Part shown: piece after piece, positions 1 to 9,498 of the stretch
Layout of the letters: each line of letters starts with the position of its first letter
How positions within the stretch are numbered: position 1 is the stretch's first letter
Assembly (NCBI GenBank): GCA_017643165.1
Contig: JAEPNY010000001.1
Span: forward strand, 930,001-994,000
Source of the DNA: Psychroserpens sp.
GTDB taxonomy: Bacteria; Bacteroidota; Bacteroidia; Flavobacteriales; Flavobacteriaceae
DNA length: 64,000 nucleotides
Direction of reading: 5' to 3'
Program-made: the position numbers and the translations under genes
The notes under the pieces: model-generated
Told to the model about the DNA's origin: nothing
The model's input: only the letters and a program-made list of their open reading frames with translations
Databases searched by the model: none

Positions 1-36
1 AATCCATCCTTAAATTTTCTCTAAATTAGCTATATC

Positions 37-720
37 ATGAAACATGGCAAAATCTTCATTTTATTCACCTTACTAATTGGGTTGTCATTTACATCGCAAC
101 AGAATGATGTATTGCCAGAAGGATTTGTTTATGTCAAGGATGTGATACCTGATATTGACATTGAATTACGTTACTATTCGTCAAATAATTTTGTGGGCGA
201 TACGATCAATGGTTACAATTCTAATGTTTTAATATTAACTAAAGCAGCAGCCGAGGCCCTTAGTAAAGTACAGGATGATTTACATCAGAAAAACCTTTGT
301 TTACGCGTATATGATGGCTATCGTCCGCAACGCGCTGTAAATCATTTTATGGCGTGGGCTAAAGACCTCAATGATACTATTAGAAAACATCAGTTTTATC
401 CGGATGTTGAAAAACGTCACTTGTTTCGGGAGGAATATATTGCAACACGTTCAGGTCATAGTAGAGGTAGTACTGTAGATTTGACCATTATAGACGGAAC
501 AACCAATGAGCCACTAGATATGGGAAGTCCTTTTGATTTCTTTGGAAAGGAATCTTGGGTTGCGCATCCTGATCTTAGCGAACAACAAAAAGCCAATAGG
601 CAGTTGCTTCAGAAAGTTATGCTCAAACATAACTTTAGAAACTACCCGAAAGAATGGTGGCACTTTACCTTAAGATGGGAGCCATTTCCGAAAACCTACT
701 TTGATTTTGAAATAGAGTAA
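37..720 (+). CDS. D-alanyl-D-alanine dipeptidase (VanX/DdpX-like, peptidase M15D)
   Basis: Zinc dipeptidase that cleaves D-Ala-D-Ala, probably for recycling of cell-wall dipeptide in the periplasm. The N-terminus is hydrophobic (residues 4-20), like a signal peptide. The M15 metal site is complete: SGHSRGSTVD carries His141 and Asp148, and EWWHF carries the catalytic Glu206 and the third zinc ligand His209. The 227-residue length fits the family. The next gene starts 11 nt downstream, so the two are probably cotranscribed. Nothing nearby suggests vancomycin resistance (no VanH, VanA or VanRS), so a housekeeping role is more likely. Confidence 0.9.
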   Translation: MKHGKIFILFTLLIGLSFTSQQNDVLPEGFVYVKDVIPDIDIELRYYSSNNFVGDTINGYNSNVLILTKAAAEALSKVQDDLHQKNLCLRVYDGYRPQRAVNHFMAWAKDLNDTIRKHQFYPDVEKRHLFREEYIATRSGHSRGSTVDLTIIDGTTNEPLDMGSPFDFFGKESWVAHPDLSEQQKANRQLLQKVMLKHNFRNYPKEWWHFTLRWEPFPKTYFDFEIE

Positions 721-731
721 TACGAGTCATT

Positions 732-1511
732 ATGAAACGATATCTTCAAATTTTAAATGGCGTTGCATTTGTGGCGACCATTTTTATGAACTACCTGTCT
801 AATACAGGTAAAATGAATAATACTACAATTGGAGAAGTTTCAGGTGGTCTTCAAACGCTATTTACGCCTGCCGGTTATGCTTTTGCAATTTGGGGATTGA
901 TCTATTTATTGCTCTTGGGATATATTTTGTATCAAGGACGTAGTTTATTTGTTAAGGTTCGTGATGATGCATTTGTATTAAATATTGGTTGGTGGTTTAT
1001 CATTTCCTGTATTGCAAATAGTTTGTGGATCGTGAGCTGGATTTATGAGTATACTGGATTGTCATGTATTTTTATTTTTCTTTTACTTTTTTCATTACTG
1101 AAGATTATTTGGAATAATCGTATGGAATTATGGGATGCTCCTATTTCCGTGATCTTATTTTTATGGTGGCCTTTTGTGATATATAGCGGTTGGGTCACTG
1201 TGGCAAGTATTGCAAATGTGTCGGCTTATTTATTGAAAATTGGTTGGAACGGTTTTGGAATTTCACCAGTTACTTGGGCCATAATAATGATTGTTATTGC
1301 AAGTATCATTAATCTTGCGATTACCTGGAAACGCAATATGCGTGAATTCGCACTGGTTGGTGCTTGGGCGCTGATTGCGATTGGAGTGGCAAATCAAAAT
1401 ACAGAACTTAATTTAGCATATACAGCTTACGTCTTTGCGGCACTATTAATTTTGAGTAGTTGTATTCATGGAATAAAAAATATCAAGACCAATCCATTTT
1501 TTAATAATTAG
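732..1511 (+). CDS. TspO/MBR-like tryptophan-rich membrane protein
   Basis: Integral membrane protein with about seven to eight hydrophobic segments and many Trp residues (for example FAIWGLIYLL, GWWFIISCIANSLW, LWWPFVIYSGW). This resembles the tryptophan-rich sensory protein/peripheral benzodiazepine receptor family, which handles tetrapyrroles and stress signals. At 259 residues it is longer than the five-helix TspO core of about 160, so it belongs to the longer bacterial branch or is only distantly related. It follows the dipeptidase by 11 nt. Family membership is fairly sure, function is not. Confidence 0.65.
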   Translation: MKRYLQILNGVAFVATIFMNYLSNTGKMNNTTIGEVSGGLQTLFTPAGYAFAIWGLIYLLLLGYILYQGRSLFVKVRDDAFVLNIGWWFIISCIANSLWIVSWIYEYTGLSCIFIFLLLFSLLKIIWNNRMELWDAPISVILFLWWPFVIYSGWVTVASIANVSAYLLKIGWNGFGISPVTWAIIMIVIASIINLAITWKRNMREFALVGAWALIAIGVANQNTELNLAYTAYVFAALLILSSCIHGIKNIKTNPFFNN

Positions 1512-1615
1512 GGTTTAATCGTTGTTATTATGCGCTTTAGGAAAAAATAGCTGTACCTTTACTGCTAATAAAGGAATGACACTTAAATTAGAAGATCATT
1601 CGAGAACTAGTTTTT

Positions 1616-2893
1616 ATGTCATTTCAATCTTTAGGCTTGTCTGATGCCTTGTTAAAAGCAATTAGCAAAAAAGGATACGAATCTCCAAGTCCCATCCAAG
1701 AAAAAGCAATTCCTTCTATTTTAGAGGGACGAGATGTATTAGCATCTGCTCAAACTGGAACAGGAAAAACCGCAGGATTTACCTTACCCTTACTACATTA
1801 TCTGTCTGAAAACCCAAAAGCAAAATTTAGACCTATTCGAGCATTGATTCTAACTCCAACACGAGAGCTTGCAGCACAAGTATATCAAAGTGTACAAGAT
1901 TATGGCGAATTCTTGAATATTAGAAGCGCTGTTATTTTTGGCGGAGTAAATCAAAAACCTCAAGTTGCTAAATTGCGTAAAGGTGTGGATGTTTTAATTG
2001 CAACACCTGGTCGACTACTGGATTTACAAAATCAAAATCTATTATCGATAAAACGCGTAGAAGTATTCATCTTAGATGAGGCTGATCGGATGTTAGATAT
2101 GGGATTTCTTCGAGACATGGAACGGATTATGGCATTAATGCCTGAGAAACGTCAGAATTTAATGTTTTCTGCTACATTTTCTAAAGATATTAGAAAGTTG
2201 GCTAACGGGATTTTAAACCATCCAGTCAAGGTTGAGGCTACTCCTGAGAATTCAACAGTGGATGCAATTTCACAAAAAGTATATCGTGTTGCTAAAAGCA
2301 AAAAAACAGGATTAATCATAAAGCTAATTTCCGAAGGTAGTTGGCAACAGGCATTAGTGTTTACACGAACGAAACATGGCGCTAATCGATTGACCAAAAA
2401 ATTGATATCTGCCAAAATAAGTGCTGCTGCAATTCATGGCAATAAAAGTCAAGGAGCAAGAACCAAGGCTCTTACGGGATTTAAAGCTGGTAAAGTAAGA
2501 GTACTCGTGGCTACTGATATAGCAGCAAGAGGTTTAGATATTCCATTATTACCACATGTGGTAAATTTTGAACTTCCTAATATTTCTGAAGACTATGTGC
2601 ATAGAATTGGAAGAACTGGTCGGGCAGGTGCTGACGGACAAGCGATTTCTTTAGTTAGTGCTGATGAAACATCATATCTTAAAAATATAGAAAAGCTTAT
2701 TGGACAATCAATAGAAGTAGAGGTTGTTGAAGGATTCGAACCAGATCCAAATGCATCTACCGAACCATTGAAGCAAGGGCAAAATAGATCAAGATCAAAT
2801 TCAAGATCTAAAAATTCTAAATCGAAGACACAGCGTGGTCGTAGAAGAAATAAATCACAACGTTATCGTGGTAATTCAGGAAATAAAAGTTAA
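1616..2893 (+). CDS. DEAD-box ATP-dependent RNA helicase (RhlE-like)
   Basis: RNA helicase acting on structured RNA, probably in ribosome assembly or cold adaptation. The motifs appear in order: Q motif ([10 protein letters not shown], residues 24-33), Walker A AQTGTGKT (45-52), [20 protein letters not shown], then the second RecA domain with [11 protein letters not shown] and [10 protein letters not shown]. After about residue 375 comes a basic Ser/Arg/Lys/Asn-rich low-complexity tail, typical of the RhlE group and likely to bind RNA. It is set in its own unit about 100 nt after the TspO-like gene, and a small VF530 gene follows at once. Confidence 0.93.
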   Translation: MSFQSLGLSDALLKAISKKGYESPSPIQEKAIPSILEGRDVLASAQTGTGKTAGFTLPLLHYLSENPKAKFRPIRALILTPTRELAAQVYQSVQDYGEFLNIRSAVIFGGVNQKPQVAKLRKGVDVLIATPGRLLDLQNQNLLSIKRVEVFILDEADRMLDMGFLRDMERIMALMPEKRQNLMFSATFSKDIRKLANGILNHPVKVEATPENSTVDAISQKVYRVAKSKKTGLIIKLISEGSWQQALVFTRTKHGANRLTKKLISAKISAAAIHGNKSQGARTKALTGFKAGKVRVLVATDIAARGLDIPLLPHVVNFELPNISEDYVHRIGRTGRAGADGQAISLVSADETSYLKNIEKLIGQSIEVEVVEGFEPDPNASTEPLKQGQNRSRSNSRSKNSKSKTQRGRRRNKSQRYRGNSGNKS

Positions 2894-2900
2894 ATTGATT

Positions 2901-3128
2901 TTGGAGCAACAAAAGAATAATCCGTTACATGGCATTACACTGGAGCAAATGATTATAGAGTTGCATAAACACTATGGTTGGGAGTATATGGGTTATCAAA
3001 TTAATATTCGTTGTTTTACTCATAATCCATCAGTAAAGTCTAGTCTGCGATTTTTACGCAGAACGCCTTGGGCCAGATCAAAAGTTGAAACGTTGTATCT
3101 AAATTTTTTACAAAAGAACAGGTCCTAA
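2901..3128 (+). CDS. VF530-family small DNA-binding protein (DUF2132)
   Basis: Short conserved protein. The core NNPLHGITLEQMI, then HYGWE, NIRCF, PSVKSSLRFLRRTPWAR and VETLYL is the VF530 signature, a family described as double-stranded DNA binding from structural work. Family homology begins at the residues EQQKNNPLHG, so I place the start at the TTG at 2901. A second TTG lies at 2895, and an upstream in-frame ATG at 2835 would overlap the helicase gene and add an unlikely basic/hydrophobic extension. The stop codon abuts the stop of the convergent repair gene with no spacer. Function in the cell is unknown. Confidence 0.8.
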   Translation: MEQQKNNPLHGITLEQMIIELHKHYGWEYMGYQINIRCFTHNPSVKSSLRFLRRTPWARSKVETLYLNFLQKNRS

Positions 3129-3797
3129 TTATTGAATCAGCCGAAGTGCTTCTTTTCTACTCAATGGAGCAAGTTCTGTTTTCGATACGTAAGAAGCGAC
3201 CCAGTCAGAATTTGTTTTACTATATTCTCTCAACATCCATCCGATAGCTTTATTGATAAAGAATTCCTTAGAGCCGAGTAATGGACTAATTGTATAAGTT
3301 AATAAGTCGGTGTCCACTTCAGTTTTATACTTTAATTGAAATAGTATAGCACATCGTTGTAACCACATATTCCCTGAGGTTAACCATTTGTCGACAAAGG
3401 CTTTTCGCAATTCGGGATAGGTTTTAAAATACGTTCCCATCAAATGACTTGCAATAAAATCTACAGTATCCCACCAGGATTTATGAGTAACCATAAATTC
3501 ATATATCTCTATATCGGATTGTTCTAATTTTCTGCTGTATTTTTTGGCAAATTCCTGACCAACATAGTGCAATTCACGTTGCGGTTGTTCCCATATTTCT
3601 GTGATTATCGACTTTAATTCTGACTTTGGAGGTAATGCTGCTGATTTTAAGAATTCACGTTGTAGAAGTCTTCTTTCCTGCGATTTGAGTCCGAAGAACT
3701 CAAATTGATTCCGCATATAATTAGATTGTTCCTTAGCAATAGAATGGTTTCCATGTGCGCGGAATGAAGTGATAAGTGCTGTAACATAATCAGTCAT
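3129..3797 (-). CDS. DNA alkylation repair protein (AlkD-like HEAT-repeat glycosylase)
   Basis: Member of the AlkC/AlkD family, all-helical HEAT-like proteins that excise alkylated purines. The diagnostic stretch SWWDTVDFIASHLMG is present, containing the Trp and Asp residues used for base excision. So are the WLQRCAILFQL and FFINKAIGWMLREY motifs of later repeats. I place the start at the Met of MTDYVTALI; a Met eight codons upstream is possible but would deepen the overlap with the YitT gene. It is the last gene of the apparent esterase-yitT-alkD unit. Confidence 0.88.
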   Translation of the reverse strand: MTDYVTALITSFRAHGNHSIAKEQSNYMRNQFEFFGLKSQERRLLQREFLKSAALPPKSELKSIITEIWEQPQRELHYVGQEFAKKYSRKLEQSDIEIYEFMVTHKSWWDTVDFIASHLMGTYFKTYPELRKAFVDKWLTSGNMWLQRCAILFQLKYKTEVDTDLLTYTISPLLGSKEFFINKAIGWMLREYSKTNSDWVASYVSKTELAPLSRKEALRLIQ

Positions 3798-4716
3798 TCG
3801 ACAATGGGTGTTGTTCTGCAATAATCTTTGCTAGTTTCTTGTCATTTTTTTTGCTGAGATAACGTCGAAGAACGCCGCCTTTTACTGAGTTGACATCAAA
3901 CTCAACTATAAAGGCCTCGTCATCAATTCTGGAAACTATCCGATAAACTTTTTTGATATCAATACGATTAATTATGGTATGGATGATATCGAAATCCTGG
4001 ATTTCTCCCGAGCTTCCAAATCCGCGTTTCCCCTTATAGATTGTCATTCCAGCACCTAATTCTTTTAATATGGCAAACTTGATACTCTCGTATTTTTTAG
4101 AAACGATAGTGACTCCGATGAAATCTTCAAACCCTTCAATGATGAGGTCTGTTACTTTAGCGGTAACGATATACGTTAGTATGGAGTATAAGGCAACTTC
4201 TACTGAAATTACAAAGGCAGTAATAGCAAAAAGAATAATATTGAAAACCAAAATCACCTTTCCGATACTAATACCGAATCTATCATTTATAAAAACACCT
4301 AGAATTTCAGAGCCGTCAAGAACAGAACCATTTCGAATTGCAATTCCGATACCTGCTCCGAGGAATAGCCCGCCGAAAATTGAAATCAAAAGTTTATCAT
4401 CCGTGATCGTATCAAAATTTTCGAAGTGAATAAATAAGGCTAGTCCAACAATACTAATAACCGATTTTATAATAATACGTTTCGAAACTGTAAAATAACC
4501 TAAGATTAAAAAAGGGATACTAAATAGGACTAATAGGAAAGATAAATCAATATCGACGAAGGTTTCGGTCAAAAGTGCCAGACCTGTAACACCGCCATCT
4601 AGAAAACCGTTTGGCAATAAGAATGCTTTTAAACCAATACTAGCCGAAATTATACCAATGGCAATTTGAATGTATTCTGTTGCTAATTTGGTATAAACTT
4701 GTCTCTTGGTTTGCAT
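3790..4716 (-). CDS. YitT family membrane protein (DUF161 plus DUF2179)
   Basis: Membrane protein with five to six helices in residues 13-190 (motif LLPNGFLDGGVTGLALL near the start), followed by a soluble C-terminal DUF2179 domain (GAGMTIYKGKRGFGSSGE, then DIIHTIINRIDIKKV). This is the standard YitT architecture. The family is widespread but its transport function is not settled. The gene lies 12 nt downstream of the esterase gene and overlaps the alkD start, so the three are probably cotranscribed. Confidence 0.88.
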   Translation of the reverse strand: MQTKRQVYTKLATEYIQIAIGIISASIGLKAFLLPNGFLDGGVTGLALLTETFVDIDLSFLLVLFSIPFLILGYFTVSKRIIIKSVISIVGLALFIHFENFDTITDDKLLISIFGGLFLGAGIGIAIRNGSVLDGSEILGVFINDRFGISIGKVILVFNIILFAITAFVISVEVALYSILTYIVTAKVTDLIIEGFEDFIGVTIVSKKYESIKFAILKELGAGMTIYKGKRGFGSSGEIQDFDIIHTIINRIDIKKVYRIVSRIDDEAFIVEFDVNSVKGGVLRRYLSKKNDKKLAKIIAEQHPLSND

Positions 4717-4728
4717 GTAATCTAATGT

Positions 4729-5607
4729 TTATTTACGAATCATATTACTAATAAATTGTAATCCTTCTGGTAATGAATCTCGCCAATAATCCCATGTGTG
4801 AGCACCATTGCGCATTCTAAATTCATGCGGAATTTTACGTTTCACAAGTTCTATGTGAAGTTGGGAATTTCCAATCGTTAGAAAATCATCATCACCACAA
4901 TCAAAGTATAGGTTTACAGATTTTAATACATCAGGATCTTTAGATTTTACTAATTCCAAAACATCATAATCCATCATGGTAGCTGTAAGTCTATCTTTTC
5001 CTTTTTTTCCAATTATTGAAGGTGATACGCGGCCAAAATAGCTGTCAAAACTATCTTGAGTTTCGTTTATAATTTCTTCATTTGTGGATATTCCTGCACT
5101 AAATGCAGCACAATGTCCGAATACATCATGATATTTTAATGCCAGTCTTAAGCTTCCTGATCCACCCATAGATAAACCGCTAATCGCTCTGTATTGTTTT
5201 GTTTTATTGATTCGATATGAGCTTTCAATAAAAGGCAATAACTCGTCGATGAGCATGGTCTCATATGGATAGCTTCCATCATCTTTATTCATATATAATC
5301 GATCATCACCATCTGGCATGACAATGATCATTGGAATGATTTTTTTCTTTTGAATAAGTTCATCTGCAATGTTTTTGACGGTTCCATTATATATCCAATC
5401 GGTTTCATTTCCAGTAAATCCGTTTAGTAAATAGACAACCGGGTAATTCGATTCAGAAGTATCGTAACCATCAGGTAAATAAACGGAGTATTTAACGTCT
5501 ACATTAAGCAATTCACTAGGCATTGATAAACTCTCAAAAATGCGACTTTGCGCTTGATAGTTGTGAAGGTTAATGAAGACTAGAAAAGCAATTATTATTT
5601 TTTTCAT
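4729..5607 (-). CDS. Secreted alpha/beta-hydrolase esterase (esterase D/Fes-like)
   Basis: Serine esterase of the putative esterase family (PF00756 type). A signal peptide (KKIIIAFLVFINL) is followed by the oxyanion-side motif VVYLLNGFTGNETDW, the nucleophile elbow GLSMGG, and a late HTW motif (NGAHTWDYW) supplying the catalytic His. At 292 residues it is of normal size. Relatives act on acyl esters such as siderophore or feruloyl esters; the substrate cannot be told here. It is the first gene of a minus-strand unit leading into yitT and alkD. Confidence 0.82.
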   Translation of the reverse strand: MKKIIIAFLVFINLHNYQAQSRIFESLSMPSELLNVDVKYSVYLPDGYDTSESNYPVVYLLNGFTGNETDWIYNGTVKNIADELIQKKKIIPMIIVMPDGDDRLYMNKDDGSYPYETMLIDELLPFIESSYRINKTKQYRAISGLSMGGSGSLRLALKYHDVFGHCAAFSAGISTNEEIINETQDSFDSYFGRVSPSIIGKKGKDRLTATMMDYDVLELVKSKDPDVLKSVNLYFDCGDDDFLTIGNSQLHIELVKRKIPHEFRMRNGAHTWDYWRDSLPEGLQFISNMIRK

Positions 5608-5699
5608 AGATAAGCTACTCTTTTAAATGAAATTAAAAGTCCTTACTCAAATATATTAAATAATACGCTAGGAAGTGGAACCTATAATAATGTTGATAA

Positions 5700-6155
5700 T
5701 TACGATTTAAGTTGCCTTAATCCTTCATAAATAATAATACTCACAGCATTGGCGAGGTTTAAGCTTCTAATATGTTGACTATACATTGGAATCTTATAGA
5801 TTTGATCTTGAAAATTATCTAGTAAAGATGACGAGAGTCCTACAGATTCTTTGCCAAATACTAAAAAGAGTTCTTCTTCAAAATCAATATCCCAATGCAT
5901 TTTTTCGCCATGACTCGAGAAGAGTGCAAAGCTTTTATCACGATGTATTTCGAAAAATTGTTTTGAGGATTCATAGATGTGAATATCTAAATGCTGCCAA
6001 TAATCTAATCCTGCCCGTTTTAAACGACTATCACTAATTTCGAAACCGAAAGGTTTAACCAAGTGCAATGTAGAACCTGTTGCTAGGGCTAGTCGACCTA
6101 TATTTCCTGTGTTGTTAGGGATTTCGGGTTCAATTAGAACAATATTAAGCGCCAT
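5700..6155 (-). CDS. trmL: tRNA (cytidine/uridine-34-2'-O)-methyltransferase TrmL
   Basis: SPOUT-class methyltransferase that modifies the wobble ribose of tRNA-Leu. The start MALNIVLIEPEIPNNTGNIGRLA and the knot motifs LVFGKESVGL and SLNLANAVSIIIYE define the TrmL group (151 residues, usual length). It begins only 5 nt after trpA stops, so it is probably the last gene of the trp transcript. A link between tRNA modification and tryptophan synthesis is not established; sharing the transcript may simply reflect genome compaction. Confidence 0.93.
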   Translation of the reverse strand: MALNIVLIEPEIPNNTGNIGRLALATGSTLHLVKPFGFEISDSRLKRAGLDYWQHLDIHIYESSKQFFEIHRDKSFALFSSHGEKMHWDIDFEEELFLVFGKESVGLSSSLLDNFQDQIYKIPMYSQHIRSLNLANAVSIIIYEGLRQLKS

Positions 6156-6160
6156 TTTTA

Positions 6161-6925
6161 CTATGGTCTAATGGTTGTGGTAAAATCATTGATATGCTCT
6201 ACTGGATTCGAAGCTAAAAACTTAATAAAAGCACTTCCTATTATTGCTCCTTTTGAGTATTCGGTGGCTTGATTAAAAGTTTCTTGATTGGAGATACCAA
6301 AGCCAACAATTTGAGGGTTCTTTAGTTGCATATCAGCGATGCGTTTAAAATACGCGGTTTGTTCAGGGCCAAAACCTGATTGACTTCCTGTAACGCTTGC
6401 TGTACTAACCATATAAATGAACCCTTCGGAAATCGAATCTATGTAACGAATACGTTCCTCCGAAGTTTGAGGCGTGATCAGAAACACGTTAATCAGTCCG
6501 TATTTCTCAAAAGTTGCCTTATATTCTTGGTGATAAACATCAACAGGTAAATCTGGAATAATGAGTCCGTCGATACCTATTTCTTGACATTTCGCACAAA
6601 ACGCTTCAACGCCATATTGCAACATCGGATTAAAATACCCCATAATGATCAATGGAATATTCACGGTCTGTCTGATGTCTTTCAGTTGATCAAATAAGAT
6701 CTCACTAGTCATTCCATTTTTTAATGCCTTGGTTGAGCTGTCCTGAATGGTTGGTCCATCTGCTAATGGATCGCTAAAAGGTAATCCAATCTCAATCATA
6801 TCAACGCCACTTTTTTCCAACGCTTGAATAATGGAAACCGTGTCGTTTAGGTTTGGAAATCCTGCTGAAAAGTATATCGAGAGAAGTTTTTTGTCTTCTT
6901 GAAGTTTCTTATTAATTCTATTCAT
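6161..6925 (-). CDS. trpA: Tryptophan synthase alpha subunit
   Basis: Cleaves indole-3-glycerol phosphate to indole and glyceraldehyde-3-phosphate, in complex with TrpB. The catalytic Glu45 sits in MIEIGLPFSDPLADGP and the catalytic Asp56 follows in the same motif. The phosphate-binding glycines are visible near VGFGISN. I place the start at the Met of MNRINKKL, one base after the trpB stop; a longer frame running back into trpB adds 16 unconserved residues. Length about 254 residues, normal. Confidence 0.97.
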   Translation of the reverse strand: MNRINKKLQEDKKLLSIYFSAGFPNLNDTVSIIQALEKSGVDMIEIGLPFSDPLADGPTIQDSSTKALKNGMTSEILFDQLKDIRQTVNIPLIIMGYFNPMLQYGVEAFCAKCQEIGIDGLIIPDLPVDVYHQEYKATFEKYGLINVFLITPQTSEERIRYIDSISEGFIYMVSTASVTGSQSGFGPEQTAYFKRIADMQLKNPQIVGFGISNQETFNQATEYSKGAIIGSAFIKFLASNPVEHINDFTTTIRP

Positions 6926-6926
6926 C

Positions 6927-8108
6927 TTACAATTTAAAATAGTCAATGTAATTCTGTAAATCTTTGTCGCCACGTCCTGATAGATTGATTACAATTATAT
7001 CATCAGGGTTGAATGTTTTATGTTCAAAAATGGCTAAGGAATGTGAAGTTTCGATGGCAGGAATAATACCCTCTAACTGACTCAATTCTAGACCAGCTAC
7101 CATAGCTTCGTCGTCGGTTATTGACATAAATTGAGCTCGACCAGATTTATAAAGATGCGCATGCATTGGTCCTACGCCTGGATAATCAAGACCAGCAGAA
7201 ATAGAGTAGGGCTCGGTAATTTGTCCGTCATCTGTTTGCATTAATAAAGTCTTGCTGCCATGGATAATTCCTTCACGGCCCAAAACGGATGTGGCTGCGC
7301 TTTCTCCAGAGTGAATGCCTTTCCCAGCTGCTTCAACAGCAATTAATTTGACGTCGGTATCCTCCAAATAATGATAGAATGCACCAGCGGCATTACTTCC
7401 TCCACCAACGCAAGCAACAACATAATCTGGTTTGGTTGTACCTTCTTTTTCTGAAAGTTGTGATTGAATTTCTTCAGAAACTACAGCCTGAAACCTAGCG
7501 ACCATGTCTGGATAGGGATGAGGTCCAACGACCGAACCTACAATGTAATGTGTGTCAACTGGATTATTAATCCAATCGCGCATGGCTTCATTCGTGGCAT
7601 CTTTTAAGGTTTTACTCCCTGAGGTTGCTGGTACAACTTTAGCACCTAACATTTTCATTCGAGCCACATTAGGAGCTTGTCGCGCAATGTCGATTTCGCC
7701 CATGTATACAATACATTCCATACCCATTAATGCGCAAACTGTTGCCGTAGCCACGCCATGTTGTCCAGCGCCAGTTTCGGCGATGATTCTTGTTTTTCCA
7801 AGACGTTGGGCTAGCAGTATTTGACCAATAGTATTATTGACCTTATGTGCACCAGTGTGATTAAGGTCTTCGCGCTTTAGATAGATTTTGGTATTATACT
7901 TATCACTTAAGCGCTTCGCATAATACAGTGGAGAAGGTCTGCCTACATAGTCTTTTAATAATTGATCAAATTCCTTTTTAAATGAAGGGTCTTCGGTAAT
8001 CTTAAGATAATTTAATCGTAGCTCTTCAATGTTTGGGTAGAGCATTTCTGGAATGTAGGCACCACCAAATTCGCCATAGTAACCTTTTTCGTTAATGTTG
8101 TAGCTCAT
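6927..8108 (-). CDS. trpB: Tryptophan synthase beta subunit
   Basis: PLP enzyme that condenses indole with serine to make tryptophan. The PLP Lys89 lies in HTGAHKVNN, and the phosphate-binding loop GGGSNAAG follows near residue 235. The 393-residue length and the N-terminal [10 protein letters not shown] fit TrpB1, the form that pairs with TrpA. It overlaps the 3' end of trpF by 17 nt and is followed one base later by trpA, so translational coupling is likely. Confidence 0.98.
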   Translation of the reverse strand: MSYNINEKGYYGEFGGAYIPEMLYPNIEELRLNYLKITEDPSFKKEFDQLLKDYVGRPSPLYYAKRLSDKYNTKIYLKREDLNHTGAHKVNNTIGQILLAQRLGKTRIIAETGAGQHGVATATVCALMGMECIVYMGEIDIARQAPNVARMKMLGAKVVPATSGSKTLKDATNEAMRDWINNPVDTHYIVGSVVGPHPYPDMVARFQAVVSEEIQSQLSEKEGTTKPDYVVACVGGGSNAAGAFYHYLEDTDVKLIAVEAAGKGIHSGESAATSVLGREGIIHGSKTLLMQTDDGQITEPYSISAGLDYPGVGPMHAHLYKSGRAQFMSITDDEAMVAGLELSQLEGIIPAIETSHSLAIFEHKTFNPDDIIVINLSGRGDKDLQNYIDYFKL

Positions 8109-8715
8109 GCTTAAATTTTTCTAATTCATTATAGTTTTTCAAACCAGCTTCGATCTCAAATCTACTGTTCACGTCAATGGCATGACAATAGGTTGAAGCT
8201 TTAGTTTGTTTAAATTCTTTCAATTGGTTTATTTCATTTGGACCTATACCACCACTTAAGAAAAATAGCTTTTGACTTGGGTAATCATTCAAAACCGACC
8301 AGTCAAATGTAAATCCATTACCACCTGGTAATTCACCTTTGGTATCGAATAAATAAAAGTCGCATACCGATTCGTACGTCTCTAAAACCGAAAAATCGAA
8401 TGCATTGAGTATACTGAACACCTTTATTATTTTCACGTCAGTATGCGATCTTAATTGTTCGCAAAACTGTGGTGATTCTTGTCCGTGTAATTGCACAGCC
8501 CCAAGTTGATGCCTATTGATCTTTTCTATTATATACGTGATAGAAGCATTCACGAATACACCGACTTTTACAATGCTGTTAGGTAAGTCTGGTATGGCAT
8601 TAGTCATATAACGACTCGAATCTTCAAAGAAAATAAATCCCATATAGTCAGGAGTCAAATGCGCTACTTGTTCAATATTATCTCGATATTTCATTCCACA
8701 GACTTTCAGTTTCAT
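8092..8715 (-). CDS. trpF: Phosphoribosylanthranilate isomerase
   Basis: Amadori rearrangement step of tryptophan synthesis, a (beta/alpha)8 barrel. The N-terminal [11 protein letters not shown] holds the catalytic Cys, QLHGQE marks the mid barrel, and [12 protein letters not shown] the phosphate-binding loop. A Lys-Gly-Glu stretch ([12 protein letters not shown]) and the late IDVNSRFE agree with TrpF. It overlaps trpC by 4 nt and trpB by 17 nt in the same operon. It is a stand-alone gene, not the TrpC-TrpF fusion found in enterics. Confidence 0.96.
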   Translation of the reverse strand: MKLKVCGMKYRDNIEQVAHLTPDYMGFIFFEDSSRYMTNAIPDLPNSIVKVGVFVNASITYIIEKINRHQLGAVQLHGQESPQFCEQLRSHTDVKIIKVFSILNAFDFSVLETYESVCDFYLFDTKGELPGGNGFTFDWSVLNDYPSQKLFFLSGGIGPNEINQLKEFKQTKASTYCHAIDVNSRFEIEAGLKNYNELEKFKHELQH

Positions 8716-9497
8716 GATAATAGGTCATTTATAAATTGCGCAGCACTTTCTCCTGCATTGTTTGTTTTCATAAAATTTTCTCCTATCAGAAACCCACGAT
8801 ATCCAAATGGACGCAATGTTTTAATTGCTTCTATATTGCTAATGCCGCTTTCAGATACTTTTACAAAATCATCTGGAATGAGATTGCTAAGCGCTTTACT
8901 CGTTTCAAGTGAGACTTCGAATGTCTTTAGATTTCTATTATTAACACCAATCATGTCTATACTCGGCATGATGGATTTGTGTAATTCTTCTTCATTGTGG
9001 ATTTCCAACAAGACGTCCAACCCAAGCGATTTGGCCAATTTAGAAAATTGTTCAATTTCTTCGCGCGTCAAAATCGCAGCAATTAATAGTATTACGTCTG
9101 CACCATAAGCTTTTGCTTCAAGGATTTGATAGTCATCAATGATAAACTCTTTTCGAAGTAAAGGCAATTCACAGCTTGATCGCGCAATAATTAGATCGTC
9201 TAAACTTCCACCAAAGTATTTGCCGTCGGTTAAAACAGACATGCCACTGACACCAGCATGTTCATATCCTTTAGCAACATCAAAAACATTTAGATCATGA
9301 TTGATCACTTGTTTAGAAGGCGATCGACGTTTATGCTCAGCAATGATTCCGGTCTCACTGGATTTAAGGTTTTCAGCGAGAGAATAGGTTTCACGCTCGA
9401 AAAGTATTGAGCGTTCCAATTGGATACTAGGAACAAGAGATTTTCGAAGCGCAACTTCTTGTCGTTTATCACGTACTATTTTAGCGAGTATATCCAT
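8712..9497 (-). CDS. trpC: Indole-3-glycerol phosphate synthase
   Basis: Closes the indole ring from CdRP. Recognisable motifs are IIAEHKRRSPSK (active-site Lys and phosphate contacts), SVLTDGKYFGGSL, LLRKEFIIDDYQI with the catalytic Lys, LEIHNEEEL, and IGVNNRNLKTFEV, ending in SESGISN. The 261-residue length is standard. It starts one base after trpD ends and overlaps trpF by 4 nt, as expected in a tightly packed operon. Confidence 0.97.
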   Translation of the reverse strand: MDILAKIVRDKRQEVALRKSLVPSIQLERSILFERETYSLAENLKSSETGIIAEHKRRSPSKQVINHDLNVFDVAKGYEHAGVSGMSVLTDGKYFGGSLDDLIIARSSCELPLLRKEFIIDDYQILEAKAYGADVILLIAAILTREEIEQFSKLAKSLGLDVLLEIHNEEELHKSIMPSIDMIGVNNRNLKTFEVSLETSKALSNLIPDDFVKVSESGISNIEAIKTLRPFGYRGFLIGENFMKTNNAGESAAQFINDLLS

Positions 9498-9498
9498 G

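Noticed and set aside
37-720. Vancomycin-resistance gene
   Set aside because: VanX-type dipeptidase alone, without VanH, VanA or VanRS, is a common housekeeping enzyme in Gram-negatives.
8659-9108. 149-codon plus-strand frame
   Set aside because: Lies antisense to trpC and trpF, which have full motif support.
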